Of a stretch of DNA of 64,000 bases, positions 42,498-51,658 are shown piece after piece (position 1 is the stretch's first letter; every line of letters begins with the position of its first letter). The position numbers were made by a program, and so were the translations under genes. The notes beneath the pieces were generated by a model, which was given only the letters and a program-made list of their open reading frames with translations, was not told where the DNA came from and ran no database searches. Source of the stretch: Pseudomonas frederiksbergensis (GTDB taxonomy: Bacteria; Pseudomonadota; Gammaproteobacteria; Pseudomonadales; Pseudomonadaceae); NCBI RefSeq assembly GCF_003732275.1, contig NZ_MOBM01000038.1:496001-560000 (forward strand), written 5' to 3'.

Positions 42498-43790
42498 ATG
42501 ACAGCATCAATCCATTCCGGTCGCTCCCGGGCCAGTTCGATTTTCCGGGTGACCTCGGGCAACTTCCTCGAACAATTCGATTTCTTCCTTTTCGGCTTTT
42601 ATGCCACGCAGATCGCTGCCGTGTTTTTCCCCGCCAGCAGCGAGTTCGCGTCCCTGATGATGACCTTCGCGGTGTTTGGCGCAGGCTTCCTGATGCGCCC
42701 GTTGGGCGCCGTGGTGCTGGGCGCTTACATCGATGATGTGGGGCGACGCAAGGGGTTGATCGTCACCCTGTCGATCATGGCCAGCGGTACGATTCTGATT
42801 GTGCTGGTGCCCGGTTACGACACCATCGGGCTGTTCGCTCCGGCCATCGTGCTGATCGGCCGATTGCTGCAAGGCTTCTCGGCCGGTGCGGAAATGGGCG
42901 GTGTATCGGTGTACCTCGCGGAGATCGCCACTCCCGGCAACAAAGGCTTCTTCACCAGTTGGCAATCAGCGAGCCAGCAGGTGGCGATCATCATCGCGGC
43001 GGCTTTGGGCTATGGTCTGAACCAATGGATGGCGCCGACGATGATTGCCGATTGGGGCTGGCGGATTCCGTTTTTCGTCGGCTGCATGATCGTGCCATTC
43101 ATCTTCTTCCTGCGCCGTAACCTGGAAGAAACCGAAGAGTTTGCCGCTCGTAAACATCGGCCTGGCATGGCCGAGGTGTTCCGCACCCTGGCGCAGAACT
43201 GGGTCATCGTGTTCGCCGGAATGATGATGGTCGCCCTGACCACTACCGCGTTCTATCTGATCACCGTGTACGCGCCGACCTTCGGCAAAACCGTGCTGCA
43301 CCTGAGTACCTCCGATGCGCTGTTGGTGACCTTGCTGGTGGGGGTTTCGAACTTTTTCTGGCTGCCGATTGGCGGCGCACTGTCGGATCGCATCGGTCGT
43401 CGCCCGGTACTGATCGCCATGGCGTTGCTGACGTTGGCCACCGCCTACCCTGCGCTGACCTATCTGGTGCAAGCACCGAGTTTCATCAACATGCTGTTGG
43501 TGCTGCTGTGGCTGTCGTTCATTTATGGCTTGTACAACGGCGCGATGATCGCCGCGCTCACGGAAATCATGCCGGTCGAGGTTCGGGTTGCAGGTTTCTC
43601 TTTGGCTTATAGCCTGGCGACGGCGGTGTTTGGCGGTTTCACACCGGCGATATCGACCTTCCTGATCCAGTACACCGGCGACAAGGCTGCACCCGGGTAC
43701 TGGATGAGTTTCGCCGCACTCTGTGCCTTGTGCGCAACGCTGTTTCTCTATCGCCGTGCCTCTGGCCGCCTGCAACCGGCCGTGTCGTAA
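42498..43790 (+). CDS. MFS transporter of the citrate/tricarballylate:proton symporter type
   Basis: The 430-residue inner-membrane protein has 12 predicted helices. GNFLEQFDFFLFGFYATQIA in helix 1 and GAYIDDVGRRKGLIVTLSIM in the first cytoplasmic loop are typical of the metabolite:H+ symporter group (CitA, TcuC). ATG 42498 has GGAG upstream and gives the normal start. It is 30 bases before the binding-protein gene and likely co-transcribed with it. Likely substrate a tri- or dicarboxylate; inferred. Confidence 0.88.
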   Translation: MTASIHSGRSRASSIFRVTSGNFLEQFDFFLFGFYATQIAAVFFPASSEFASLMMTFAVFGAGFLMRPLGAVVLGAYIDDVGRRKGLIVTLSIMASGTILIVLVPGYDTIGLFAPAIVLIGRLLQGFSAGAEMGGVSVYLAEIATPGNKGFFTSWQSASQQVAIIIAAALGYGLNQWMAPTMIADWGWRIPFFVGCMIVPFIFFLRRNLEETEEFAARKHRPGMAEVFRTLAQNWVIVFAGMMMVALTTTAFYLITVYAPTFGKTVLHLSTSDALLVTLLVGVSNFFWLPIGGALSDRIGRRPVLIAMALLTLATAYPALTYLVQAPSFINMLLVLLWLSFIYGLYNGAMIAALTEIMPVEVRVAGFSLAYSLATAVFGGFTPAISTFLIQYTGDKAAPGYWMSFAALCALCATLFLYRRASGRLQPAVS

Positions 43791-43820
43791 ACCCCGACCT
43801 CTAACTGCGAGAGCCATTCG

Positions 43821-44597
43821 ATGAAAAAATTTTTCAACTTCACCGCCCTGGCCCTGGTGATCAGCCTCGGTTTGAGTGCAGTCGCCCAGGCCGAAGAAAT
43901 CCGTGTGATGACTTCCGGTGGTTTCACCGCAGCCTACAAGATCCTCGGCCCGAAATTTGTCGAGTCTACCGGCAACACCCTGGACACCGCCCTCGGCCCA
44001 TCCATGGGAAAAGCCCCGGAAGCCATTCCCAATCGTCTGGCCCGTGGTGAACAAGCCGACGTGGTCATCATGGTCGGTTATGCCCTCGACGACCTGATCA
44101 AGCAAGGCAAAATCGATCCCGCTTCACGGGTCGAACTGGCGGATTCGCGAATTGGTCTGGCAGTGCGTGAAGGTGCGCCGAAGCCGGATATCAGCTCGGA
44201 GGATGGATTGAAAAAAGCCTTGCTCGATGCCAAATCAGTCGCCTATTCCGACAGTGCCAGCGGTGTGTACATCGAACAGCAACTGTTCAAGCGCCTGGGC
44301 ATCGAAAACCAGCTCAAACCCAAGTCAAAAATGATCTCGAAAATCCCGGTGGGCTCGGTTGTTGCCACCGGTGACTATCAACTGGGCTTCCAGCAGGTCA
44401 GCGAATTGCTGCCGGTGCCGGGAGTGAGCTTTGTGGCGAAAATTCCAGAATCGGTGCAATCGGTCACCCGTTTCGCCGCCGGCATTCCGGTCAATGCGCA
44501 ACACCCGACCGAGGCCAAGGCGCTGCTTGAATACCTGGCCTCCACCGCAGCTCAGCCGGATGTAAAAGCAACGGGGCTGGACTCGGTCAGCCACTGA
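43821..44597 (+). CDS. Periplasmic ModA-like substrate-binding protein without an ABC partner
   Basis: The 258-residue protein has a signal peptide (KKFFNFTALALVISLGLSAV, cleavage after AQA) and a type II binding-protein fold of the molybdate/oxyanion class (IRVMTSGGFTAAYKILGPKF, NRLARGEQADVVIMVGYALD, YSDSASGVYIEQQLFKRLGI). No ABC permease or ATPase gene is near; the neighbour is an MFS symporter. It may deliver or sense a carboxylate, or act as a chaperone. It overlaps the convergent LysR gene by 11 bp. Confidence 0.82.
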   Translation: MKKFFNFTALALVISLGLSAVAQAEEIRVMTSGGFTAAYKILGPKFVESTGNTLDTALGPSMGKAPEAIPNRLARGEQADVVIMVGYALDDLIKQGKIDPASRVELADSRIGLAVREGAPKPDISSEDGLKKALLDAKSVAYSDSASGVYIEQQLFKRLGIENQLKPKSKMISKIPVGSVVATGDYQLGFQQVSELLPVPGVSFVAKIPESVQSVTRFAAGIPVNAQHPTEAKALLEYLASTAAQPDVKATGLDSVSH

Positions 44598-45510
44598 CCG
44601 AGGGTTGCTGGACTTTCATTTCCACCACCAGGCGCTCCAACGCCAATGCCGCCGGGGTTAACGTACGACCCCGGCGCTTGATCAAACCAACACTGCGCAT
44701 CACCTGCGGATCGGTCAGCGGTACCCGCGTCAGAATCGGATGGTCCGCAGCCGGCATCGCCATCAACGGCACCGCTGCCACGCCCAACCCGGCTTCTACC
44801 AGACCGATCATGGTCGTCACATGACGGGTTTCGCAGATGCTCGGCCGCTTGGGCACCACGCCAGCCAGCGCTTGATCCAGCAGAAATCGATTGCCCGAAG
44901 TCTTGTCCAGCGAGATGTAATCCTGCTGATAAAACTCATCCCACGTCACGCTGCTGCGTCCCGCCAGGGGATGATCTCGTCTGCACGCCACCACGTAACC
45001 TTCCTGCACCAACTGCTCGAACTCGACTTCGACCTCCAGAACCCCCATGAAACTCAGACCGAAATCCGCTTCACCGTTGACGACGGCGCTCAATACCTCG
45101 TGGGCACTGGAATCGAGCACCTTGACCTTGATCCGCGGAAATTGCCGGTGGTAGTGGGCGATCACACGCGGCATGAAGTAGTACGCCGCAGACGGTACAC
45201 ACGCGACGGTCACGTGGCCGAGCCGGCTCGAAGCGACTTCACTGATGCCTAAAAGCGCAACGTCCAGGTCATCCAGCAAGCGCTCAACGCTGGGCAAGAA
45301 ACCGCGTCCGGCCTGAGTCAGACTGACCCGTCGAGTGGTGCGCTCGAACAATTTCACGCCCAGAGCGTCTTCGAGCTTTTCGATCCGCCGGCTAAGGGCC
45401 GGTTGGGAAATACGCACCGTGTCCGCGGCCTTTCGAAAGCTGCCCTGCTCCACCACGGCGCGGAAGGCTTGCAGATCGTTAAGGTCGAAGTTGATGGTCA
45501 TGGTGCGCAC
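44587..45510 (-). CDS. LysR-family regulator
   Basis: The 307-residue protein has the helix-turn-helix FRKAADTVRISQPALSRRIEKLE and a C-terminal effector domain with AGLGVAAVPLMAM. It is convergent with the binding-protein gene and divergent from the Kef-type antiporter gene (185-base gap). In the citrate/tricarballylate-type loci a LysR regulator of this kind controls the transporter genes, which is the most likely role. Confidence 0.85.
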   Translation of the reverse strand: MRTMTINFDLNDLQAFRAVVEQGSFRKAADTVRISQPALSRRIEKLEDALGVKLFERTTRRVSLTQAGRGFLPSVERLLDDLDVALLGISEVASSRLGHVTVACVPSAAYYFMPRVIAHYHRQFPRIKVKVLDSSAHEVLSAVVNGEADFGLSFMGVLEVEVEFEQLVQEGYVVACRRDHPLAGRSSVTWDEFYQQDYISLDKTSGNRFLLDQALAGVVPKRPSICETRHVTTMIGLVEAGLGVAAVPLMAMPAADHPILTRVPLTDPQVMRSVGLIKRRGRTLTPAALALERLVVEMKVQQPSVSG

Positions 45511-45695
45511 TCGGGAACGAAACGGATTGATCAGCTTATCCTATTAATGTAACTAATTGATGCCAAATGTAACGACATCTTTGTCGCCTGCTCGCGATGT
45601 GTGTCGGCGCATAACGTTTTCGTTCATGGCTGACGCATCCAGTGTCAGCCTTTATCCTATGCGCCCCCGTCGCACCGAGTTAATGGAGTTTCGCC

Positions 45696-47504
45696 ATGCC
45701 CCACGAAGGCAATCTGTTGCAAGCCGCTGTCGTCTTTTTATTCGCGGCGGTGCTCACCGTCCCTTTGGCCAAGCGCCTGCAACTGGGGGCGGTCCTGGGT
45801 TATCTGTTTGCCGGGGTGATCATCGGGCCGTCGGTGCTTGGCTTGATCGGTAATCCGCAAAGCGTCAGCCATATCTCCGAACTCGGGGTGGTGTTGTTGC
45901 TGTTCATCATCGGCCTTGAGCTGTCGCCGCGACGCTTGTGGGTGATGCGCAAATCGGTGTTTGGCGTGGGCCTGGCGCAGGTGCTGCTGACCGGGTCGGT
46001 GATTGGTGTGCTGGCGTTGTTCGTGTTCGGCCAATCCCTGAACAGCGCCATCGTGTTGGGCCTTGGCCTGGCGTTGTCGTCTACTGCATTTGGTTTGCAA
46101 AGCCTGGCCGAGCGCAAGGAACTGACCAGCCCCCATGGGCGGTTGGCGTTCGCGATTTTGCTGTTCCAGGACATCGCCGCGATCCCGCTGATCGCGATGG
46201 TGCCACTGCTGGCCGGCGGTGATCACACCAGCAGCGCCGCCGATGATCTGAACCATGGTTTGCGGGTGCTGGGCAGTATCGCGGTGGTGGTGATTGGCGG
46301 GCGGTATTTGCTGCGACCGGTTTTTCGCGTGGTGGCCAAGACCGGCTTGCCGGAGGTGTCCACCGCCACTGCGTTGCTGGTGGTGATTGGTACGGCGTGG
46401 CTGATGGACCTGGTCGGTGTGTCCATGGCACTTGGCGCGTTCCTCGCCGGTTTGCTGCTGGCGGATTCCGAATATCGCCACGAACTGGAAGCGCAGATCG
46501 AGCCGTTCAAGGGCCTGCTGCTGGGGCTGTTTTTCATCAGCGTCGGCATGGGCGCCAATCTGAGTTTGTTGCTCAGTGCGCCGATTGTGGTGCTGGGGCT
46601 GACGGTGCTGCTGATCGCGATCAAGCTGCCGTTGCTGTTTGTGGTCGGTCGATTGGCCGGGGGCCTGGGCAAGGTCAATGCGATTCGCTTGGGCATCGTG
46701 CTGGCGGCCGGTGGTGAGTTTGCCTTTGTGGTGTTCAAGATCGGCCGGGATCAGGGCTTGTTCGAGCCGCGCCTGTACGACTTGCTGGTGCTGACCATCA
46801 CCCTGTCGATGGCGCTGACACCGCTGTTGTTGCTGGCCTGCGCACGACTGGTCAAACCCAAGGTTCAACCGGTGGAGGTGCCGGAGAAATTCCGCGAAAT
46901 CGACACCGACACACCTCGCGTAGTCATCGCCGGCATGGGCCGTATGGGGCAGATCGTGGCGCGGATTCTGCGGGCGCAGAACATCAAGTTCGTCGCCCTC
47001 GACACGTCGGTGGAAACCATTGAACTGTCCCGCAGCTTCGGCGGCGTGCCGGTGTTCTACGGTGATCCGATGCGCCCGGAAATCCTCAGCGCGGCCAAGG
47101 TCGAGCAAGCGGAGTTTTTCGTGATCGCCACCGATGATCCGGACACCAACATCAAGACGGCCGAGGTGGTACACAAGCTTTATCCGCACATCAAAATCAT
47201 CGCCCGCGCCCGTAACCGTCAGCATGTACACCGGTTGGTGGATGTCGGGGCTCAGGCGGTACGGGAAACCTATTACTCCAGCCTGGAAATGACCCGGCGG
47301 ACCCTGGTTGGACTAGGGTTGACCCAGGCCCAGGCGGATGCGCGGATCAAGCGCTTTACCCATCACGATGAACAGGTGCTGGAAGCCCAGCATGCGGTGT
47401 ACGACGATGCGGCCAAGGTGATGCAGACCGCGCAGGAAGCACGGGCGGAACTGGCAAAACTGTTTGAGTCGGATCAGTTGGAGGAGGAAGCGGGTAAGGC
47501 TTGA
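45696..47504 (+). CDS. CPA2-family cation:proton antiporter (KefB/KefC type)
   Basis: The 602-residue protein has an N-terminal membrane domain of about 12 helices with the ion-site region HLSxLG-like QSVSHISELGVVLLLFIIGLELS and a C-terminal cytosolic RCK/TrkA-N domain (VVIAGMGRMGQIVARILR, about residue 410). Kef proteins expel potassium when electrophile-glutathione adducts accumulate and lower cytoplasmic pH for protection. The ancillary KefG/KefF subunit is not in the neighbourhood. The name kefC is not certain, so no symbol is given. Confidence 0.9.
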   Translation: MPHEGNLLQAAVVFLFAAVLTVPLAKRLQLGAVLGYLFAGVIIGPSVLGLIGNPQSVSHISELGVVLLLFIIGLELSPRRLWVMRKSVFGVGLAQVLLTGSVIGVLALFVFGQSLNSAIVLGLGLALSSTAFGLQSLAERKELTSPHGRLAFAILLFQDIAAIPLIAMVPLLAGGDHTSSAADDLNHGLRVLGSIAVVVIGGRYLLRPVFRVVAKTGLPEVSTATALLVVIGTAWLMDLVGVSMALGAFLAGLLLADSEYRHELEAQIEPFKGLLLGLFFISVGMGANLSLLLSAPIVVLGLTVLLIAIKLPLLFVVGRLAGGLGKVNAIRLGIVLAAGGEFAFVVFKIGRDQGLFEPRLYDLLVLTITLSMALTPLLLLACARLVKPKVQPVEVPEKFREIDTDTPRVVIAGMGRMGQIVARILRAQNIKFVALDTSVETIELSRSFGGVPVFYGDPMRPEILSAAKVEQAEFFVIATDDPDTNIKTAEVVHKLYPHIKIIARARNRQHVHRLVDVGAQAVRETYYSSLEMTRRTLVGLGLTQAQADARIKRFTHHDEQVLEAQHAVYDDAAKVMQTAQEARAELAKLFESDQLEEEAGKA

Positions 47505-47521
47505 GGTGAATCTGATGTCCC

Positions 47522-47613
47522 CATCGCGAGCAGGCTCGCTCCCACAGGGGATCTATGTCAGCCGAAAATCTTGTGGCTGACTCGATCACTGTGGGAGCGA
47601 GCCTGCTCGCGAT
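47522..47613. repeat. REPIN, TGTGGGAGCGAGCC family, outward
   Basis: CATCGCGAGCAGGCTCGCTC and inverse, between the Kef-type and AlkC-type genes. Confidence 0.92.
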
Positions 47614-47663
47614 GAACGATGACGCGGTGCATGGGATAAATAACAACGACCAAGGAACCCACA

Positions 47664-48770
47664 ATGGCTGACCAGACCTCCCCCGCCCTGAAGGAAATCT
47701 TCAACGCCGAACGCCTCGCGCACATCGCCACGGAGATGACTGCGGTCTACCCCGGCTTCGATGCCAAAGCTTTCCTGAAACTGGCCAAAACCGGTCTGGC
47801 GAAATTGTCAGTCATGCAACGCATGGCCCGCGTCAGTGAATGTCTGCACGCGGTGTTGCCACTCGATTTTGAAGAATCCCTGGACGTCCTGCGCGCCCTC
47901 GCCCCGCGCCTCAACAGCGCCTTCGTCAGTATGTTTTTGCCGCACTACGTCGCGACCTACGGCGCTCACACGTTCGATCTGTCGATGAATTCGCTCAAAT
48001 ATTTCACTTCCTTCGGCTCCTCGGAGTTTGCCATCCGGCATTTTTTGCGCAGTGATATCGAACGCTCGTTGGCGCTGATGCACGACTGGTCGCTGGATGA
48101 AAACGAACACGTCCGGCGCCTGGCGAGCGAAGGCAGCCGACCGCGCCTGCCATGGTCGTTCCGCCTGGAACAGGTCCAGGCCGACCCGACACTGGCGGTT
48201 GCGATCCTCGACAACCTCAAGGCCGACGACAGCCTCTACGTGCGCAAATCCGTGGCCAACCACCTCAACGACATCACCAAGGATCATCCCGAGTGGGTGC
48301 TGGCGCTGATCGAGGGTTGGTCGCTGGACAACAAGCATACGGCGTGGATCGCCATACACGCTCTGCGCAGTTTGATCAAACAAGGTAACAAGCGGGCGCT
48401 GGCAATCATTGGCGCGGGTGGCAAGCCCGAAGTTGAAATCATTGACGTGAAGGTTGAGCCGGCGGTGATTCGACTGGGGGAGAAAATCACTTTGTCTTTC
48501 AGAGTGAAGTCCACGGTCCCGGACAGTCAGCGATTGGTGATCGATTACGCTATCGATTATGTCAAAGCCAACGGCAGCACCTCGGCAAAGGTGTTCAAAC
48601 TTAAAGCCCTCACGCTGTCCGACAATGCCAGCGAAGCCATTAGCCGCAGTCAGCACATCAAGGAACTGACCACCCGCAGGCACTATGCCGGCCAGCACGC
48701 GGTGCACATTCTGGTAAATGGCGAACGCTTGGCCAGCACCCAATTCCGAATTATCGCTGACGCTCATTGA
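47664..48770 (+). CDS. alkC: AlkC-type DNA alkylation repair glycosylase
   Basis: The 368-residue protein has a HEAT-like repeat superhelix (about 1-255; repeats such as DENEHVRRLASEGSRPRLPW, DDSLYVRKSVANHLNDI) and a C-terminal immunoglobulin-like beta domain (about 265-365; EIIDVKVEPAVIRLGEKITL). HEAT-like plus Ig-like domains is the architecture of AlkC, which removes N3-methylcytosine, N1-methyladenine and related cationic bases without base flipping; AlkD lacks the Ig-like domain. It overlaps the convergent cytochrome b561 gene by 20 bp. Confidence 0.88.
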   Translation: MADQTSPALKEIFNAERLAHIATEMTAVYPGFDAKAFLKLAKTGLAKLSVMQRMARVSECLHAVLPLDFEESLDVLRALAPRLNSAFVSMFLPHYVATYGAHTFDLSMNSLKYFTSFGSSEFAIRHFLRSDIERSLALMHDWSLDENEHVRRLASEGSRPRLPWSFRLEQVQADPTLAVAILDNLKADDSLYVRKSVANHLNDITKDHPEWVLALIEGWSLDNKHTAWIAIHALRSLIKQGNKRALAIIGAGGKPEVEIIDVKVEPAVIRLGEKITLSFRVKSTVPDSQRLVIDYAIDYVKANGSTSAKVFKLKALTLSDNASEAISRSQHIKELTTRRHYAGQHAVHILVNGERLASTQFRIIADAH

Positions 48771-49323
48771 TGCCCACACCAGAGCCGCCCGGCAGCATGC
48801 GCGTGAGCGTGTTGTCGCGGACCCAGTAGTGATGGAACAACCCCGCCGCTGCATGCATACCAATCAACCAATAGCCAGTGCTACCGAGCAATTCGTGCCA
48901 ATGCTTGAGTTGCTTGGCCAGATCGGGATCAACCGCAATCGGCGCCGGCAGGAAAAAGCCGAAATACGGCATCGGCTTGCCCCCGGCGGCCAGCATCAAC
49001 CAGGCCAATAGCGGCGTAGCGATCATCAGCCCATAAAGCGCCAGGTGCATGAGGTGCGAGACGCCCGTCTGCCAGGTGGGTGGGGCCGGGGTAATCGGTG
49101 GTCGGGGCGTGAGGCGCCCGAGCAAGCGAACCCAGACCAGCACAAAAATGCTCAACCCGAATATGCCGTGCAGCCCCAGAAACAGGCCCTTCAAGGCATG
49201 CCCACGGGGCAACAATCCTTTGATCTCGATGCAACCGTAAACGCCGACGAACAGCGCCAGCATCAGCCAGTGCAAGGTGATCGAGAGTTTTCCATACCGG
49301 TGTACTGCTGAATCTCGGGTCAT
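48751..49323 (-). CDS. Cytochrome b561 family protein
   Basis: The 190-residue inner-membrane protein has four helices and conserved His ligands (SITLHWLMLALF, LGLHGIFGLSIF, VSHLMHLALYGLM, HWHELLGSTGYWLIGMHAAAG) that bind two b haems. It would shuttle electrons from quinol to a periplasmic acceptor. ATG 49323 is chosen (GAGG six bases upstream); the frame stays open farther. It is divergent from the hemolysin-domain operon. Electron partner unknown. Confidence 0.88.
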   Translation of the reverse strand: MTRDSAVHRYGKLSITLHWLMLALFVGVYGCIEIKGLLPRGHALKGLFLGLHGIFGLSIFVLVWVRLLGRLTPRPPITPAPPTWQTGVSHLMHLALYGLMIATPLLAWLMLAAGGKPMPYFGFFLPAPIAVDPDLAKQLKHWHELLGSTGYWLIGMHAAAGLFHHYWVRDNTLTRMLPGGSGVGINERQR

Positions 49324-49420
49324 ACAGGGCCTCGTGAAGATCGGTGGCGGCTGCCGACTCATTTCGTACAGCCTGGATCCGGTTTCGTCGAACCGACCGG
49401 CGCCACCCTGCCCGCCCAGT

Positions 49421-49470
49421 CTTAAGGCAATCTGAAGGCCACCTTCAGACTCCGTTAAGAATTGCCTTTG
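49421..49470 (+). promoter_or_regulatory. Array of five hexamers spaced 11 bp, PmrA/QseB-like box
   Basis: CTTAAG (49421), CTGAAG (49432), CTTCAG (49443), GTTAAG (49454) and CCTTTG (49465) each start exactly 11 bases after the last, with 5-base spacers. CTTAAG-N5-CTTAAG is the PmrA/QseB box form. The middle also forms a perfect palindrome, TCTGAAGG-CCA-CCTTCAGA (49431-49449). Forty bases before the first gene of the operon that encodes an OmpR-type regulator. Confidence 0.65.
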
Positions 49471-49509
49471 ATACTCCTCCCAAACTTACTCAGGGAGGCG
49501 TTCTTGCCC

Positions 49510-50187
49510 ATGCCCGATTTCGACTGGAACATCCCTCTGCCCCTGCACTTCGGCCAAGCCGAAACCCCGCAGATGAGTCTGGCCAGAGCCTTGCCGGACG
49601 ATCCCCAGCGTCCGGTCTTCGAAGCTTTTATCCAGCAGCGTTTTCGAAAGACCCACGGCGCCGACATCCGCCAATTCATGCCACAGCTGTTCGGCATGAG
49701 CGATGCGTCAGGCACGCTGTGTGCGGTGGCCGGCGTACGACTGGCCAGTGCCGAACCGCTGTTTCTGGAGCGTTACCTGGACGAGGCGATCGATCCGCTG
49801 ATCAGCGACGCTGCCGGTCAACCCGTGGACCGGGCCGGTATTGTCGAGGTCGGGAACCTCGCTGCCAGCGATACCGGCAGTGCGCGCCTGAGCATCATCG
49901 CCATCACCTACCTGTTGGCCATGGGCGGGCTGGAATGGGTGGCGTTCACCGGCAACATCGGGCTGGTGAACAGTTTTCATCGCCTGGGCTTGAAGCCGGT
50001 GACGCTCTGCGCCGCCGACCCTGCGCGACTGGGCGACGACCGTCACCTCTGGGGCAGTTATTACGAGAGTCAGCCATGGGTGCATGTCGGCAACATCCGC
50101 GCCGGTTTCATCCATTTACGCAACATCGGTCTGTTCAATCGCCTGGGGTTGCCGACGTCCCTTGAGGAGTCCAGCCATGTCGCCTGA
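49510..50187 (+). CDS. Thermostable-hemolysin-domain protein (predicted acyltransferase fold)
   Basis: The 225-residue protein matches the thermostable hemolysin domain family, thought to have a GNAT-like acyltransferase core (RKTHGADIRQFMPQLFGM, AGIVEVGNLA, WVAFTGNIGLVNSFHRLGLKPV). The name comes from Vibrio; hemolysis is not expected from the sequence. No signal peptide. ATG 49510 is used, but TTG 49504 is better spaced from the strong GGGAGG at 49493. First gene of a seven-gene operon; the next gene starts 11 bases before its stop. Acyl transfer linked to the following acyl-adenylating enzyme is a plausible role. Confidence 0.8.
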   Translation: MPDFDWNIPLPLHFGQAETPQMSLARALPDDPQRPVFEAFIQQRFRKTHGADIRQFMPQLFGMSDASGTLCAVAGVRLASAEPLFLERYLDEAIDPLISDAAGQPVDRAGIVEVGNLAASDTGSARLSIIAITYLLAMGGLEWVAFTGNIGLVNSFHRLGLKPVTLCAADPARLGDDRHLWGSYYESQPWVHVGNIRAGFIHLRNIGLFNRLGLPTSLEESSHVA

Positions 50188-51658
50188 AATGGAGCGGTTC
50201 AAACAGACCCTGCGCAATCACGCCGAACGCAAGACCAACGCCATCGCCTTGTGGGGCGATCAGTTGAAACTGGACTACGCCACGCTGTACGCCGAGGTCA
50301 TGTACCGCCAACAGCGTCTGCGCGATGAGCACGTCAAAGTGGTCGCGCTGGCCCTGGACAACGGCGCCGAGGCGATACTATGGGACCTGGCCGTACTGTT
50401 CGAAGGCCTGACCTGCCTGACGTTGCCGCCCTTCTTCAGCCCGGCACAACGCAGTCATTGCCTGGAACAGAGCCAGGCCGAACGGGTGATTGCCGAACCG
50501 GAACTGGAGGCCGAACTGCAGGCGGCCGGCTACGAGAAGACCGGCGAATTCTGGCGTCGCACCTTCAGCGATCCGAACCGGATACCCGAACGCACCGCCA
50601 AACTGACCTTCACCTCAGGCACCACCGGCACGCCCAAAGGCGTGTGCCTGAGCGCCGAGAGCCTTTTGCGGGTGGCCCGTGAACTGGATCAGGCAAGCAA
50701 GCCCACCGATCCACGGCATCACCTGGCGCTGCTGCCCCTGGCGATTCTGCTGGAAAACCTCGGCTGTTATGCCGCGCTGTATGCCGGCGCGACCTTGAGC
50801 GTACCCAGCCAGAAAACCCTGGGCATTCAAGGCGCCAGCGGTGTCGATGTGCCGCGGCTTTTGGGTTGCCTGGCCATCCGCGCACCCGAGAGCTTGATCC
50901 TGGTGCCGCAGTTGCTGCTGATGCTGGTCAGCGCCGCCGAGCAAAAAGCGTTCAACCCTCAGTCGTTGCGCTTTGCCGCCGTGGGCGGTGCGCGGGTTTC
51001 CGAAGAATTATTGCATCGCGCTCAGCGCATCGGCATTCCGGTTTACGAGGGTTACGGGTTGTCGGAATGCTCGTCGGTGGTCTGCCTCAATCGCCCGGGC
51101 GCGCGCCGCCCCGGCAGCGTCGGCCGGCCCCTGCCCCATGTTGAGATTCGCCTGGCCGATGATGGTGAAGTGCTGGTCAAGGGCTCGACCCTGCTCGGCT
51201 ATCTGGGGCAAGCGCCCTTCAGCGATGAATGGTGGCCGACCGGCGATCTCGGCGAGTTCGATCCGGAAGGTTTTCTCTACCTCAACGGGCGCAAGAAGCA
51301 TCAGTTCGTCACCAGTTTCGGTCGCAACGTCAATCCGGAATGGGTCGAGGCCGAACTCACTCAGCGTCGCCACATCGCTCAGGCGTTCGTCTACGGCGAA
51401 GCGATGCCAACCAACCACGCTCTACTCTGGCCCCATCGGCCGGACTGCACCGATGAAGAACTGGCCGCTGCGGTGGCCCAGGCCAACGAGGCCCTGCCCG
51501 ATTACGCCCAGGTTCATCACTGGACCCGTCTCGATCAACCGTTCACCGCCGCCAACGGCTTGCTGACCGCCAATGGCCGACCACGCCGCGACGCCATCGT
51601 CGAGCGTTACCGGGCGCAGCTCACTGACTCCGTTTTTTCCGAGGAATCCGCATCATGA
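50177..51658 (+). CDS. AMP-binding acyl-adenylate-forming enzyme
   Basis: The 493-residue ANL-superfamily protein has the P-loop TFTSGTTGTPKG (about 158-169), YEGYGLSECSS, GDLGEFDPEGFLYLNGRKKH and a C-terminal lid domain. The sequence resembles long-chain acyl-CoA synthetases. At the lid motif the usual catalytic Lys (LTPTLKxRR form) is Arg: LTANGRPRR. This may slow adenylation or favour a different second step. It overlaps the previous gene by 11 bp and the next by 4 bp. It could activate a fatty acid for the oxidase and SDR that follow; that is inferred. Confidence 0.85.
   Translation: MSPEMERFKQTLRNHAERKTNAIALWGDQLKLDYATLYAEVMYRQQRLRDEHVKVVALALDNGAEAILWDLAVLFEGLTCLTLPPFFSPAQRSHCLEQSQAERVIAEPELEAELQAAGYEKTGEFWRRTFSDPNRIPERTAKLTFTSGTTGTPKGVCLSAESLLRVARELDQASKPTDPRHHLALLPLAILLENLGCYAALYAGATLSVPSQKTLGIQGASGVDVPRLLGCLAIRAPESLILVPQLLLMLVSAAEQKAFNPQSLRFAAVGGARVSEELLHRAQRIGIPVYEGYGLSECSSVVCLNRPGARRPGSVGRPLPHVEIRLADDGEVLVKGSTLLGYLGQAPFSDEWWPTGDLGEFDPEGFLYLNGRKKHQFVTSFGRNVNPEWVEAELTQRRHIAQAFVYGEAMPTNHALLWPHRPDCTDEELAAAVAQANEALPDYAQVHHWTRLDQPFTAANGLLTANGRPRRDAIVERYRAQLTDSVFSEESAS

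Noticed and set aside
49510..50187. A true secreted hemolysin
   Set aside because: No signal peptide or secretion signal is present; the domain name is historic and the operon context is enzymatic.
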